Shown: positions 16,863-25,984 of the stretch, piece by piece
Layout of the letters: every line of letters begins with the position of its first letter
How positions within the stretch are numbered: position 1 is the first letter of the stretch
Assembly: GCA_934129885.1 (NCBI GenBank)
Contig: CAKOWU010000003.1
Coordinates: 1-64,000, forward strand
Direction of reading: 5' to 3'
Length of the DNA: 64,000 nucleotides
DNA from: an uncultured Bacilli bacterium
Lineage (GTDB): Bacteria > Bacillota_I > Bacilli_A > RF39 > UBA660
Notes under the pieces: model-generated
The model's input: only the letters and a program-made list of their open reading frames with translations
What the model was told of the DNA's origin: nothing
Database searches by the model: none
Translations under genes and position numbers: made by a program

Positions 16863-19313
16863 ATGAAACTAAAGTTTACTGCAGATTCTAAAGATTGGGT
16901 TATGTTTGGTATTTTTGCGGTTATATTACTATATTTCGTCGCAATCGCAGTCTTGAATTTAGCACAGTTTGCGTCAGGTGATATTGATCATCCTTTTTGG
17001 GGATTTAATCCTTTCCCCGCATTTGGTCCTAATTATATTTTTATAACATTAGTTTTGTATGTGGTCGCACTCGTCGCAATAGTTGTAAGTGTTGGCGATA
17101 AATTTTATGATAGAGATAGTGGCTTTGGTTTCTCTTTTACCAAAAAAAGAGAAAAAGGTTATTCTAGATGGTTAACTGAAAAAGAACTTAAAGAGGACAA
17201 AGATGTTGAAAAAGTTTCTGTTGCTGGTGAGACCGCAGACGCTGGAGGAATTCCGTTAATTAACAATGGTAAAACTATGTGGGTAGATAATGGCGGATAC
17301 CATAGTATAATTATTGGTTCTACTGGTGCCGGTAAAACTCAAATTACCATGTTTCCGCTTATTAAGTCGTTAGCGAAGCATGATGAATCTATGATTGTTA
17401 CAGATCCGAAAGGTGAACTTTTTGAAGGTACATCTGCTTTCCTTAAAAAAAGAGGCTATAATGTTATTATTTTAAATTTCCGTGATCCGCAAAAGGGGAG
17501 TGGATGGAATCCTTTACATTTGCCATATCTATATTATAAAAATGGTAATAAAGATAAAGCAAATGAACTTATTGATGATTTGGCTATAAATATTTTGTAT
17601 GATGCGAATGCTCAAAATTCTGACCCGTTCTGGGAAAAAACATCTGCCGATTATTTTTCTGGTATATGTTTGGGACTTTTTGATGATGCCAAAGAAGAAG
17701 AAATAAACTTAAATAGTGTTAATGCATTTACGACAGTGGGAGAAGAAAAGAGTGGTCCTAACACACCGTATGTTAATGCTTATTTCAACACAAAAGACCC
17801 TTCATCTCCAGCATATGTTTCAGCATCTTCTACGCTTATATCTCCAAACGATACTAGGGGTAGTATTTTATCAGTATTTAAACAAAAATTAAGACTTTTC
17901 GCATCTCGTGAAAATATATCTGAAATGTTATCGCATAGTGATTTTGAAATGGATGATATCGGTAGTAAAAAAACTGCTGTATTTATAGTTATTCAAGATG
18001 AAAAAAAGACATATCATCCACTAGTTACAATATTTGTAAAACAGTGTTATGAGGCTTTAGTTGATTATGCTCAAAGGCAAGGTGGGAAACTTCCGTATAG
18101 AACTAATTTCTTACTTGATGAGTTTGCTAATATGCCACCGCTTAAAGATGTTGAAACAATGGTTTCGGCTGCACGTAGTAGGAAAATGAGATTTTATTTT
18201 GTAATTCAGAACTTCGCCCAACTCGCAGAAGTTTATGGTAAAAATAAGGCTGATACTATTAGAGGTAACTGTGGTAATACTATTTACCTAATTAGTACTG
18301 AACTGGCGGCTTTAGAAGAAATAAGTAAGATGTGCGGTGAAGTAAAAATTAAAACTGGCGAAGGCGATAAGAAAAAAGAAGAAACTAGGCCTTTAATAAC
18401 TGTGAGTGATCTACAAAAATTAAAAATAGGGGACTTCATTTTGCTTAGAAGTAGACTTGATCCTTATAAAGGTAAACTAAAACTTGATTATGCATCTGAT
18501 TGGGGTGACTTTTATAAAACTGATTATAAGGGAGAATCTGCGGTATATCCTGAACGTGAAAAAGAAGAAATTCATATATTTGATTTAAAGGGATTTGTTA
18601 ATAAGAAAAAAGAAGAAAAAATAAATCAAATAATGAATGGTAATAGTAAGACTAATATGGGAGTGAGACCTCCTATGGGTGGTGCTGCAAGACCAGCTTC
18701 TATATTTGGAGGAGCAAATAATAATAGTGCTAAACCAGGCGGCCTTGACATTGATTCACTTGTAAAAAAGATTGATGCTAGAATTGCCGAGTTAGAGGCA
18801 GAAGAGGCTGCTGAAAAGAAGAAAATGCAAACAGATGTTGGAACTGTAACCGGTGGCTTAAAGGCTCCTATAGTAAGCAACACACCTTTTAATGAGGCTT
18901 TAGGTAATGTTATAACTACGCCGAAAGAAAGACCTGCTTTAGAAGGAAAAGTAATACCTAGGATGGAGACAGTAATTGAACCTGTTATATCAAAAGAAGT
19001 TAGTCCAAAAACTGAACCAGTAATGGAGAATATTATCAAGAAAGAACCTGTAACAGTAAAGCCTAATGTTAAAACTGAAGGCATTACTTTAGGCGATAAT
19101 AGAAATACAAGTGAGAAAAAAAGTACACCTATTGTTCATGAAATTAAAACACCATATAAGAAAATAGACAAGGCTGATTTTGCGGCTAGAATTACTAAAA
19201 AAGTTAATGAAACTTTAAAAGAAAATAATAAAAAAATAGCTAAAGATAATGATGATTATGTAACTGATGATCAGTTCTTTGATGATTTCTTTGCTGATGA
19301 CGATGATTATTAA
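16863..19313 (+). CDS. VirD4/TraG-type conjugative coupling ATPase
   Basis: 816 residues. Two N-terminal membrane helices (~13-36 and 57-78), then a nucleotide-binding domain with Walker A GSTGAGKT (152-159), VTDPKGEL, Walker B LLDEFANMP and a Gln/Arg-rich VQNFAQL segment, all characteristic of type IV coupling proteins that feed DNA or protein to a secretion channel. The C-terminal ~250 residues are a low-complexity Pro/Glu/Lys-rich tail ending in an acidic aromatic stretch (DDQFFDDFFADDDDY). The ribosome site is CGGAGGTG. No relaxase, VirB4, VirB6 or transfer origin was found nearby, so it is an orphan whose partners must be elsewhere. Confidence 0.88.
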   Translation: MKLKFTADSKDWVMFGIFAVILLYFVAIAVLNLAQFASGDIDHPFWGFNPFPAFGPNYIFITLVLYVVALVAIVVSVGDKFYDRDSGFGFSFTKKREKGYSRWLTEKELKEDKDVEKVSVAGETADAGGIPLINNGKTMWVDNGGYHSIIIGSTGAGKTQITMFPLIKSLAKHDESMIVTDPKGELFEGTSAFLKKRGYNVIILNFRDPQKGSGWNPLHLPYLYYKNGNKDKANELIDDLAINILYDANAQNSDPFWEKTSADYFSGICLGLFDDAKEEEINLNSVNAFTTVGEEKSGPNTPYVNAYFNTKDPSSPAYVSASSTLISPNDTRGSILSVFKQKLRLFASRENISEMLSHSDFEMDDIGSKKTAVFIVIQDEKKTYHPLVTIFVKQCYEALVDYAQRQGGKLPYRTNFLLDEFANMPPLKDVETMVSAARSRKMRFYFVIQNFAQLAEVYGKNKADTIRGNCGNTIYLISTELAALEEISKMCGEVKIKTGEGDKKKEETRPLITVSDLQKLKIGDFILLRSRLDPYKGKLKLDYASDWGDFYKTDYKGESAVYPEREKEEIHIFDLKGFVNKKKEEKINQIMNGNSKTNMGVRPPMGGAARPASIFGGANNNSAKPGGLDIDSLVKKIDARIAELEAEEAAEKKKMQTDVGTVTGGLKAPIVSNTPFNEALGNVITTPKERPALEGKVIPRMETVIEPVISKEVSPKTEPVMENIIKKEPVTVKPNVKTEGITLGDNRNTSEKKSTPIVHEIKTPYKKIDKADFAARITKKVNETLKENNKKIAKDNDDYVTDDQFFDDFFADDDDY

Positions 19314-19318
19314 TAATA

Positions 19319-19355
19319 AAAAATTATATTATAGCGTTATAGTATAATTTTTTTT
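19319..19355 (+). terminator. terminator after the coupling ATPase
   Basis: An AT-only hairpin: AAATTATATTATA and TTATAGTATAATTT around GCG, followed by a T-run. Confidence 0.7.
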
Positions 19356-19389
19356 ATTTTGTTCATAACTAATTTAGGAGGATGAAAAT

Positions 19390-19827
19390 ATGAATGAAAA
19401 TTTAGAATTACTTGAGTATATTTATCAAACTGCAGATATGGGCACAAAAGCTTTAACGGATTTACTTAATGATTTAAAAGATAAAGATAATAAGATAAAA
19501 TCGTTAGTTGCTTGTCATTTAAAAGAATATGAGAAGTATTTAAAAGAAAGTGAAAAGTTAATCAAAAAACACAAGGTTAATCCTAAAGAAAAAAGTCTTA
19601 TGGCTGAAGTTATGAGTAAAATGGGTATCAAAAAAGAAGTCTTAAAAGATAATAGCGATTCTGCAATCGCCAGTATGCTTATGGAAGGCTATCTAATGGG
19701 CAATACCGAAATGGAAAAGAAAATATCTATTTATACGGATAAAGCTGATAAAGATATTATAAAACTTGCTAAAGACTTAAAGAAATTTGGAGAAAAGGCT
19801 GCTACTGAAGTGAAAGAATATTTATAA
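19390..19827 (+). CDS. helical-bundle protein, DUF2383/ferritin-like
   Basis: 145 residues, nearly all predicted amphipathic helix, with no signal peptide or membrane segment. Sections such as YIYQTADMGTKALTDLL and the C-terminal EKAATEVKEYL fit the four-helix DUF2383 or ferritin-like hypothetical proteins common in gut Bacillota; I assign this by general resemblance. The start follows TTAGGAGGATGAAAAT. It has its own terminators before and after, so it is probably monocistronic. No metal-binding EXXH set is obvious. Function unknown. Confidence 0.55.
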   Translation: MNENLELLEYIYQTADMGTKALTDLLNDLKDKDNKIKSLVACHLKEYEKYLKESEKLIKKHKVNPKEKSLMAEVMSKMGIKKEVLKDNSDSAIASMLMEGYLMGNTEMEKKISIYTDKADKDIIKLAKDLKKFGEKAATEVKEYL

Positions 19828-19828
19828 A

Positions 19829-19855
19829 CTATGACAAATGTTGTAGTTTTTTTTA
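19829..19855 (+). terminator. terminator after the helical-bundle gene
   Basis: An imperfect AACTA...TAGTT hairpin containing ACAA/TTGT, followed by eight Ts. From here to 20047 there is no gene, only AT-rich leader sequence. Confidence 0.65.
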
Positions 19856-20047
19856 GAATGACAAAAAATAAATCAATAATTTTTAACTCACAAAATAAGT
19901 AACTTGCAAATATAGTACTTGTATTACCCTTATGCTACATGTTAGACTTATAACAGTAGGACATTTTAGGTGCCTTGTTAATGATAAAACATGACATATT
20001 TTTTGTGCATGCTCATGTATAGTTGTAGTAAGATAAGGGGTAATGAT

Positions 20048-20809
20048 ATGAAACGTCATAGAAGTTATAAGAGTAATAAAAGTATATTAATTGGGGTTTT
20101 ACTTGCCGTAGTATTAGGTTACTCTGCTTTTAGTGATAAATTAAATATAAGTGGTACTAGTAATATTTCTACAAAATGTAAAGTAGTAATAACAAATATA
20201 AAATTAGAAAAATTAACTGGTATGGCTACCGAAGAAAGTGATGCCACCTTTAGTGAACTTAACATTTAATTATACTGGTTTATCTTCGAAGCAAAAATAT
20301 TATTTTGGAACAAATTATATTTTTGACGAGAGTACTAGAAGTTACAAAATATCGGGTAATTTAATTAACGGAACAATCGCAACTGATAAGGTAGGATATT
20401 ATACTTGCTTTTCAACTAGTAAAGATACATCATGTCAGCGTTTGTTTTATACAAAAAAATATGTGAGTTCAACTTCAATGACAACGACTGTTAAAGGGTA
20501 TGGTTCTACTTCGAAAGAAGGGGCATTTGCAAAAGTAACTAATAGCACTATGAAAACTTATTAGGGTGAATGGTAGGAGCCATGAATTCGCTTTATTACC
20601 TATACAGTGGTACAAACTACTGGACCATGTCACCATTACGTTTTAGTAGTGAATTTTATACTGCTGGAATTTCATTAAACAATGCTGGTAATATTTCTGC
20701 GGATACAATATGGGCTAATATCGGCGTCCGCCTGGTTATCAATATTGACCCTACAAACCTAACAGTACACGGCACAGGAACTAAAGAAGATCCGTACACG
20801 TTATCATAA
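20048..20809 (+). pseudogene. chimeric surface-protein pseudogene (TasA-like start fused to lectin-like end), multiple frameshifts
   Basis: The first frame starts at 20048 after AAGGGG, encoding a basic, membrane-spanning export signal and a start like the gene at 16219 (TNIKLEKLTGMATEE). It stops at 20269. A second frame overlaps near 20250 and runs to 20564 (YYFGTNYIFDESTRSYKI...), and a third runs 20570-20809 (YWTMSPLRFSS...NIGVRLVINID...GTGTKEDPYTL). The last matches the module end of the protein at 1-3606 (W-T-x-x-P ... GTGT..PY). It looks like a deletion fusion of two different surface genes that then decayed; the fragments are unlikely to give one product. Confidence 0.75.
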
Positions 20810-20818
20810 AATTGTAAA

Positions 20819-20848
20819 TAAAGTCTTACTGGTATTATTAAGACTTTT
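20819..20848 (+). terminator. terminator after the surface-protein pseudogene
   Basis: AAAGTCTTA and TAAGACTTT pair across a short loop. The downstream tail has few Ts, so strength is uncertain. Confidence 0.6.
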
Positions 20849-20940
20849 CATATATTTACAAAAACTATACAATAAAAATTTGACACAGTTAATCTTAAAT
20901 GTTAAACTTGTGTTAGTATAAAAAAGGAGTGATTAATTAC

Positions 20941-21447
20941 ATGTATAAAGAAGACAAACTTGTTGATGATTATTTAAATACCCAACAACAAGCAGATGAA
21001 AATAGACGAAGAAGAGCAAATGCAACTAGAATTAAAAAAGATACGCATAGGAAAGCAATTCCAAAAGCAATACTTAGTGCAGTTACTGCAGCTGTTATTG
21101 CTGTAGGTGGAGCATATGCTGTGGGGTTACCAGACTATATAGATGGTCAAAACCAAATTGTGGATGAATTTTATGAAGCTACATCAAGTTATGGCGTTAC
21201 CCCTACCAATGATGGTTATTATATTAATCGGGGCGGAGAATACTCTAATACTCCACAAGAATTTAATCAAATGGTAGATGAAATGATCTTGCTTGCTGAA
21301 AAGGCAGGAATGACCGACGAAGAAGTGTATATCGGTCTTGGACATAAAGTTAGTGAAACTGCGGCTAAAGACGCTTATGGCTATTCAATGGATTTAAGTA
21401 CAAAATGGGATGTTTGTACTGGAAAATCTAATACAAAAACAAGATAG
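20941..21447 (+). CDS. single-pass membrane protein with external domain, unknown function
   Basis: 168 residues. A charged cytoplasmic N-terminus (about 40 residues, RRRRANATRIKKDTHRK) leads to one membrane helix (AILSAVTAAVIAVGGAYAV). The ~110-residue external domain is rich in Asp/Glu/Tyr and contains NDGYYINRGGEYSNTPQEF. No cleavage site is clear, so it is probably membrane-tethered. I chose ATG at 20941, eleven bases after AAAGGAG; a GTG at 20929 abuts that site. TTGACA at 20880-20885 with TAAACT 17 bases later may be its promoter. The next small gene is nine bases downstream. Not recognised. Confidence 0.65.
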   Translation: MYKEDKLVDDYLNTQQQADENRRRRANATRIKKDTHRKAIPKAILSAVTAAVIAVGGAYAVGLPDYIDGQNQIVDEFYEATSSYGVTPTNDGYYINRGGEYSNTPQEFNQMVDEMILLAEKAGMTDEEVYIGLGHKVSETAAKDAYGYSMDLSTKWDVCTGKSNTKTR

Positions 21448-21456
21448 GAGATAAAA

Positions 21457-21672
21457 ATGGAAACAATGGAAGTAGAAGTCCAAGAATTTGATGGTAAAGA
21501 ATACATCCTATATAATACTGTAATTTATAATGGTGATTACTTTGATGTTTATAGTTGTACTGATAACCCAGAAGATATAAAGGTCTATAAACAAATCAAA
21601 GAAAACGAAGAAGTATACTATGAAAAAGCTACCAATGATGAATATGTATTCGTTATCTCACAGTGTGCATAA
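21457..21672 (+). CDS. small acidic protein, DUF1292-like
   Basis: 71 residues, acidic. Its pattern is V-E-V-Q-E-F-D-G-K-E-Y-I-L-Y followed by alternating beta-type sequence, which resembles the DUF1292 style (short proteins reading ...G....Y.il..i...g..Y.l). A second protein with a similar layout is at 39478. The start has TAGGAGATAAAA in front. It is second in a two-gene unit with the membrane protein at 20941. Function unknown. Confidence 0.55.
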   Translation: METMEVEVQEFDGKEYILYNTVIYNGDYFDVYSCTDNPEDIKVYKQIKENEEVYYEKATNDEYVFVISQCA

Positions 21673-21692
21673 GTACCTATTTAAGGTACTTT
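21671..21692 (+). terminator. terminator after the small acidic gene
   Basis: AAGTACC and GGTACTT pair across TATTTA and run into TTT. Confidence 0.75.
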
Positions 21693-21750
21693 TATCATAT
21701 TTATTGTCATCTATCTTTAGATACGTGTTATAATCATTTTAGGTGATAAT

Positions 21751-23943
21751 GTGAAAACATTTATAAAAGGTAATTATAGACAGAGTATTTTTTCGTCAGA
21801 TAAAGGCTACATTATAGGTCTTTTTAAAGTGAAAGAAACCAATAGTGAAGATATAGAAACCGGAAAAACCATTACATTTACAGGTTATTTCCATGAACTT
21901 AATCTTGATGATAATTATATATTTTATGGCGATGTAGTAGAGCACCCTAGATACGGAAGACAATTTAACGTAAACGAATACGAAAGAGTAAAGCCAACCG
22001 ATAAAGAGGGGATTATCACATTTTTATCAAGTGATCTATTTCCCGGTGTAGGTGAATCACTTGCTCAAAAAATAGTCGAGGCACTTGGCGAAAATGTCTT
22101 AGACGAAATATTAAAGGATAGAACTTGCCTATACTTAGTACCTAAACTAACTCAAAAAAAAGCTGATAAAATTTATGAAGTTCTTCAAAAGTATGAAGAA
22201 AGCGGAAAAGTAATTGTCTATTTAACTGATTTAGGATTTAGTATGAAACAGGCTCTTCTTATATATAATGAATATAAAACCATGACCTTAGACGTCGTTA
22301 ATAGTAATATTTATAAGGTGGCCTTTGATATTCCAGAAATTGCTTTTTCTAAAGTTGATGTTATCGCTAGTAATACTGGAATAGATAAAAATGATAAAAG
22401 AAGAATAAAAGCCAGCATAATAAACATCATGAACATACTAGTATTCAAATCAGGAGATACATACGTAAAAAAAGAAGCAATTATAGACAATACAAATAGA
22501 TTTCTAGGTTTTATACTAGATGATTATAATGAATATTTTAATGAGCTCGAGGAAGAAGAAAAAATAGTTAGATATGAAGATAACTATTACCTTTATGATA
22601 TATGGCAGGCTGAAGAAAACGTCGTATCTAGACTATACGCACTTGCTAGTAAAGAACATACACCTAATAAAAAAATAGATAACTTAATAGACGCTATAGA
22701 AAGTAGCCAGTCTATTACATATAATGATAAACAAAGATTAGCTATAAAAAAAGCTCTAGAAAATAATATATTAATTATCACAGGTGGCCCAGGAACAGGT
22801 AAAACAACAATAATTAAAGCCATAACTGAAATATATAAAAGGTTACATAACCTGAACTTTGAACAAATGACAAACAATATTGCCTTACTAGCGCCAACTG
22901 GTAGAGCCAGTAAAAGAATGAGTGAAAGTACTGGATACCCTGCCTCAACAATTCATAGATTTTTAAAATGGGATAAAGACAATGATAGTTTTATGGTAGA
23001 CGAAAATAACCCATCTAAAGTAAAACTAGTTATTGTAGATGAAGTAAGTATGATAGACCTTGCTCTATTTGATAACTTATTAAAAGGTCTTACTAGAAAT
23101 GTAAAGCTTATTTTAGTGGGAGATTATCATCAGTTACCTTCAGTTGGACCAGGTACCGTCTTAAAGGACTTAATTGAAAGCGATGTGTTAGAAACAATTC
23201 ATCTAGATTTATTATATAGACAAAGCGAAAATAGTTATATATTGAAACTCGCTGAAGAAATAAAAAAAGACGAATTATCAGAAGAATTTTTAACTCCTAA
23301 AAGCGATTATACATTTCTTAAATGTTCATCTGCCTCTATTCGTCCTAATTTAAGTAAAATATGTAAACAAATTGTGTCAAAAGGCTACGACTATAAAAGA
23401 TTACAATTACTTGCTCCTATGTATAAAGGAGAAAATGGAATTGACATATTAAACATAGACTTGCAAAAAATATTTAATCCAGCCAGTAAGAACAAAACAG
23501 AAATAAAACATGGCGATGTTATCTATAGAGAAAACGATAAAGTTCTTCAATTGGTAAATATGCCGGATAATAATGTGTTTAATGGTGATATTGGTATTAT
23601 AAAATATATAAAAAGTGCAAATAATAAAATAGAAATGTTTATAGATTTTGAAGGTAATTTAGTAAAATATACCCCCAAAGATTTTAATTCGATAAAACAT
23701 GCCTTTATTATCAGTATTCATAAAAGTCAGGGTAGTGAATTTGAAATGATAGTTATGCCTATATGTAATTCATATAAAAGAATGCTTTATAGAAAACTTA
23801 TATATACGGGTATCACTAGAGCAAAACGTAAACTTATTTTGATAGGTGAGCCGGAAGCCTTTGCCTTAAGCGTCCATAATAATAACGAACACCAAAGACA
23901 AAGTTTGCTTTTAGAAAAATTAAAAAATAAATTTTACGTATAA
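21751..23943 (+). CDS. recD2: RecD2-type DNA helicase
   Basis: 730 residues, the length of RecD2, a 5'-3' SF1B helicase not associated with RecBC. The N-terminal region has the OB-like and helix-hairpin-helix segments (FPGVGESLAQKIVEAL); the motor has Walker A TGGPGTGKTT, Walker B VIVDEVSMID, GDYHQLPSVGPG (motif III), and C-terminal IHKSQGSEF and YTGITRAKRKL. The start is GTG, placed after AGGTGATAAT. RecD2 acts in replication-fork and repair processing. It is probably expressed alone or with the small gene at 24010. Confidence 0.93.
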   Translation: MKTFIKGNYRQSIFSSDKGYIIGLFKVKETNSEDIETGKTITFTGYFHELNLDDNYIFYGDVVEHPRYGRQFNVNEYERVKPTDKEGIITFLSSDLFPGVGESLAQKIVEALGENVLDEILKDRTCLYLVPKLTQKKADKIYEVLQKYEESGKVIVYLTDLGFSMKQALLIYNEYKTMTLDVVNSNIYKVAFDIPEIAFSKVDVIASNTGIDKNDKRRIKASIINIMNILVFKSGDTYVKKEAIIDNTNRFLGFILDDYNEYFNELEEEEKIVRYEDNYYLYDIWQAEENVVSRLYALASKEHTPNKKIDNLIDAIESSQSITYNDKQRLAIKKALENNILIITGGPGTGKTTIIKAITEIYKRLHNLNFEQMTNNIALLAPTGRASKRMSESTGYPASTIHRFLKWDKDNDSFMVDENNPSKVKLVIVDEVSMIDLALFDNLLKGLTRNVKLILVGDYHQLPSVGPGTVLKDLIESDVLETIHLDLLYRQSENSYILKLAEEIKKDELSEEFLTPKSDYTFLKCSSASIRPNLSKICKQIVSKGYDYKRLQLLAPMYKGENGIDILNIDLQKIFNPASKNKTEIKHGDVIYRENDKVLQLVNMPDNNVFNGDIGIIKYIKSANNKIEMFIDFEGNLVKYTPKDFNSIKHAFIISIHKSQGSEFEMIVMPICNSYKRMLYRKLIYTGITRAKRKLILIGEPEAFALSVHNNNEHQRQSLLLEKLKNKFYV

Positions 23944-24009
23944 AATATTTATTTTTGGTTATATTATTAACGTATGCATACCATCCATTTTCTAGTTAGA
24001 GGTGATAAA

Positions 24010-24162
24010 GTGAATATGATTAAAGATATGGCCTTCATGGCTATGGGTGCTACTGCAATGGCGGTTTATCAAAAGTATAAAGAGCCAGTATGCGAAGCCA
24101 TTACTAAAGCAATGAATGAAGAAAAAAAGATGGCCAAAAAAGCCATAGAAAATGTGATGTAA
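24010..24162 (+). CDS. short hydrophobic protein downstream of recD2
   Basis: 50 residues: a small hydrophobic N-terminal half (MIKDMAFMAMGATAMAVYQK) and a charged helical C-terminal half. AGAGGTGATAAA precedes GTG 24010; ATG 24016 is an alternative two codons later. The pattern of a short Ala/Met/Gly hydrophobic segment followed by a Lys/Glu helix resembles small membrane-associated proteins, but I do not recognise the family. It is followed by its own terminator. Confidence 0.5.
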   Translation: MNMIKDMAFMAMGATAMAVYQKYKEPVCEAITKAMNEEKKMAKKAIENVM

Positions 24163-24188
24163 CAGATACAAATACGTATCTGTTTTTG
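24162..24188 (+). terminator. terminator after the small hydrophobic gene
   Basis: ACAGATAC and GTATCTGT pair across AAATAC and are followed by TTTTTG. Confidence 0.8.
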
Positions 24189-24231
24189 TATATAAACTTA
24201 AATAAAGTAAATAATATAAAAAGGTGATATC

Positions 24232-25011
24232 ATGAAAACCGTTTTAGTAACAGGTGCTAGAAGTGGCATAATTAGTAAAGTAGTAGATAAATTACTTTTG
24301 GATTATTATATATATTTAACAGTCCATACAGAAAGTGAATTAAAAGCTGTAAAAACGAAATACCAAAATATAAAGAATGTCAGTTGTTTTAAACTAGACG
24401 TTACAAATCCTCACGATAGAGAAAAGGTACAAAATCTAAAAGTAGATATCTTCATCAGTAATGCTGCAATAGGGGAAAGTGGTTCTGTTTTAGAAATGAA
24501 TATAGATAGAATTAGAAAGAATTTTGAAGTAAATGTCTTCAGCAATTTTGAACTTACCCAAATAATTTTACAAAACATGGTCAAAAGAGGAAAGGGAAAA
24601 CTAATAATAATGGCTTCTCTTGCTGGTGAACTTCCTATACCCTTTTTGGGTTCCTACTGTGCCACCAAGGCTAGTGTCATAAAACTATCGGAATGCTTAA
24701 ACATGGAAATGAAAATTAAAGGTGCTAGGGTAGATGTATCCATAATAGAACCAGGCTTTTATGCAACTGGATTTAACGAATTAATCATGGATAATAAGTA
24801 CGATGAAGATGATTTTATCGAATTTTTTAATAGACAAATAAAATTAATCAGAACTAGCGAAAATCTCGCCTTAAAACTACTTGAAAAAAAACGATTAGAT
24901 AGTATCGTTAATAAAATAGTTAAATGCGTCTGTGACGAAAATCCTAGGCTATATTACAGGGCACCTTTCTTACAAAAAACATTTGTTAAATTTTACTTAT
25001 TATTTAAGTAA
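24232..25011 (+). CDS. short-chain dehydrogenase/reductase (SDR)
   Basis: 259 residues, a classical SDR. The nucleotide-binding loop is TGARSGI (TGxxxGI), followed by SNAAIGES (the NAG-like box), IIMASLAG with the catalytic Ser nearby, and YCATKAS giving the Tyr-x3-Lys pair. It should be an NAD(P)-dependent oxidoreductase. The sequence does not identify the substrate. The start follows AAAGGTGATATC. It is monocistronic, with the tRNA genes beginning 155 bases later. Confidence 0.88.
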   Translation: MKTVLVTGARSGIISKVVDKLLLDYYIYLTVHTESELKAVKTKYQNIKNVSCFKLDVTNPHDREKVQNLKVDIFISNAAIGESGSVLEMNIDRIRKNFEVNVFSNFELTQIILQNMVKRGKGKLIIMASLAGELPIPFLGSYCATKASVIKLSECLNMEMKIKGARVDVSIIEPGFYATGFNELIMDNKYDEDDFIEFFNRQIKLIRTSENLALKLLEKKRLDSIVNKIVKCVCDENPRLYYRAPFLQKTFVKFYLLFK

Positions 25012-25166
25012 TTTTACAGTTACTTAGGCGCCTACAAGAGTAGATAAATTCGTGCCGCTTTAACCATTTTCGTACCTTAATTTGTACAAAATAAAAAAAT
25101 TAAAACAGAAAATAAACATTTCTATTGTAATTTCAAAAATAATTTGATACAATTAGTATGTTGTAT

Positions 25167-25243
25167 GGCGAGGTAGCTCAGCTGGCTAGAGCGTTCGGTT
25201 CATACCCGAAAGGTCGAGGGTTCGATCCCCCCTCTCGCTACCA
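25167..25243 (+). tRNA. tRNA-Met(CAT), elongator type
   Basis: 77 nt cloverleaf. Acceptor GGCGAGG pairs with TCTCGCT; D-arm GCTC...GAGC; anticodon stem TTCGG/CCGAA around TTCATAC with CAT at 25201-25203; T-loop GTTCGATC; encoded CCA. The first acceptor pair is G-U and the body resembles the Bacillus elongator Met tRNA, not the initiator. Confidence 0.95.
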
Positions 25244-25254
25244 ATGTGTATTTT

Positions 25255-25276
25255 AAGGTCCTATTTGGACCTTTTA
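25255..25276 (+). terminator. hairpin between the two tRNA genes
   Basis: AAGGTCC (25255-25261) and GGACCTT (25267-25273) pair with a five-base loop and a short T-tail. It could end the tRNA-Met transcript. Confidence 0.6.
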
Positions 25277-25284
25277 TATAATAT

Positions 25285-25361
25285 GGCCTGTTGGTGAAGT
25301 GGCTTAACACATTGCCCTCTCAAGGCAACATTCACGGATTCGAATTCCGTACAGGCTACCA
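25285..25361 (+). tRNA. tRNA-Glu(CTC)
   Basis: 77 nt. Acceptor GGCCTGT/ACAGGCT; anticodon stem TTGCC/GGCAA around loop CTCTCAA, giving anticodon CTC; T-loop ATTCGAAT; encoded CCA. Glu(CTC) is a minor isoacceptor in an AT-rich genome where GAA dominates. Confidence 0.93.
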
Positions 25362-25371
25362 TATGAATTTT

Positions 25372-25395
25372 AAGTCTTATAATAAGACTTTTTTG
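25372..25395. terminator. terminator shared by tRNA-Glu and the converging yigZ
   Basis: AAGTCTTA (25372-25379) and TAAGACTT (25383-25390) with T-tract. It lies between convergent units and may serve both directions. Confidence 0.75.
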
Positions 25396-25399
25396 TTAC

Positions 25400-25984
25400 C
25401 TAATTTTGAAGTAATGTGTTTTCTTTTTTTATTATAGTACTTATATTTTCTAAAGCACTATTTATCTCTAATAATTTTTCTTCGGGTATTTTAAAAGTAT
25501 AATAAACATAATCTTCAAACTTTTTAGTTAATATAGTATTTTTTAAAAGATTATCAATATTTTTTATGTGGTCATAATTAAATTTTATAGTTATCAAGTA
25601 TCCTTTGTGAAGTGATACTATATTTGAAATATTTATAACTTCTTTAGTGGAAGTACTGTAAGCCCTAATTAATCCTCCGGCACCTAATTTTATACCACCA
25701 AAATATCTTACTACAATACATAATATATGATTTAAATTATTTTTGGCAAGAATATTTAATATAGGAACGCCTGCTGTTCCAGACGGTTCTCCGTTATCAC
25801 TATACTTACTATAATCATCAATTATATAGGCGGTGCAGTAGTGAGTTGCTCCTTTGTATATATTTTTATAGTAATTTAACTTATCAGTAACATCTTTCTT
25901 ACTATGGACGGGACAGAGAATACTGATAAATTTAGATTTATTTATTATATATTCATTAATATAATCTTTATCGGTAGTTTTCAT
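25400..25984 (-). CDS. yigZ: YigZ/IMPACT family protein (UPF0029)
   Basis: 194 residues on the - strand. The signature of the YigZ/IMPACT N-terminal domain is present: A-T-H-Y-C-T-A-Y...SDNGEPSGTAG.P, then VRYFGGIKLGAGGLIRAYS. A second, ferredoxin-like DUF1949-type domain makes up the C-terminus. The family is widespread with a poorly defined role linked to translation. The start, read on the - strand, follows CGGTGATTAA. It converges on the tRNA genes. The 26000-26250 stretch upstream is AT-rich with no recognised gene. Confidence 0.9.
   Translation of the reverse strand: MKTTDKDYINEYIINKSKFISILCPVHSKKDVTDKLNYYKNIYKGATHYCTAYIIDDYSKYSDNGEPSGTAGVPILNILAKNNLNHILCIVVRYFGGIKLGAGGLIRAYSTSTKEVINISNIVSLHKGYLITIKFNYDHIKNIDNLLKNTILTKKFEDYVYYTFKIPEEKLLEINSALENISTIIKKENTLLQN

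Noticed and set aside
16863..21447. An integrative conjugative element around the VirD4 gene
   Set aside because: No integrase, relaxase, VirB4, att-like repeats or replication genes are present, and each gene has its own terminator.
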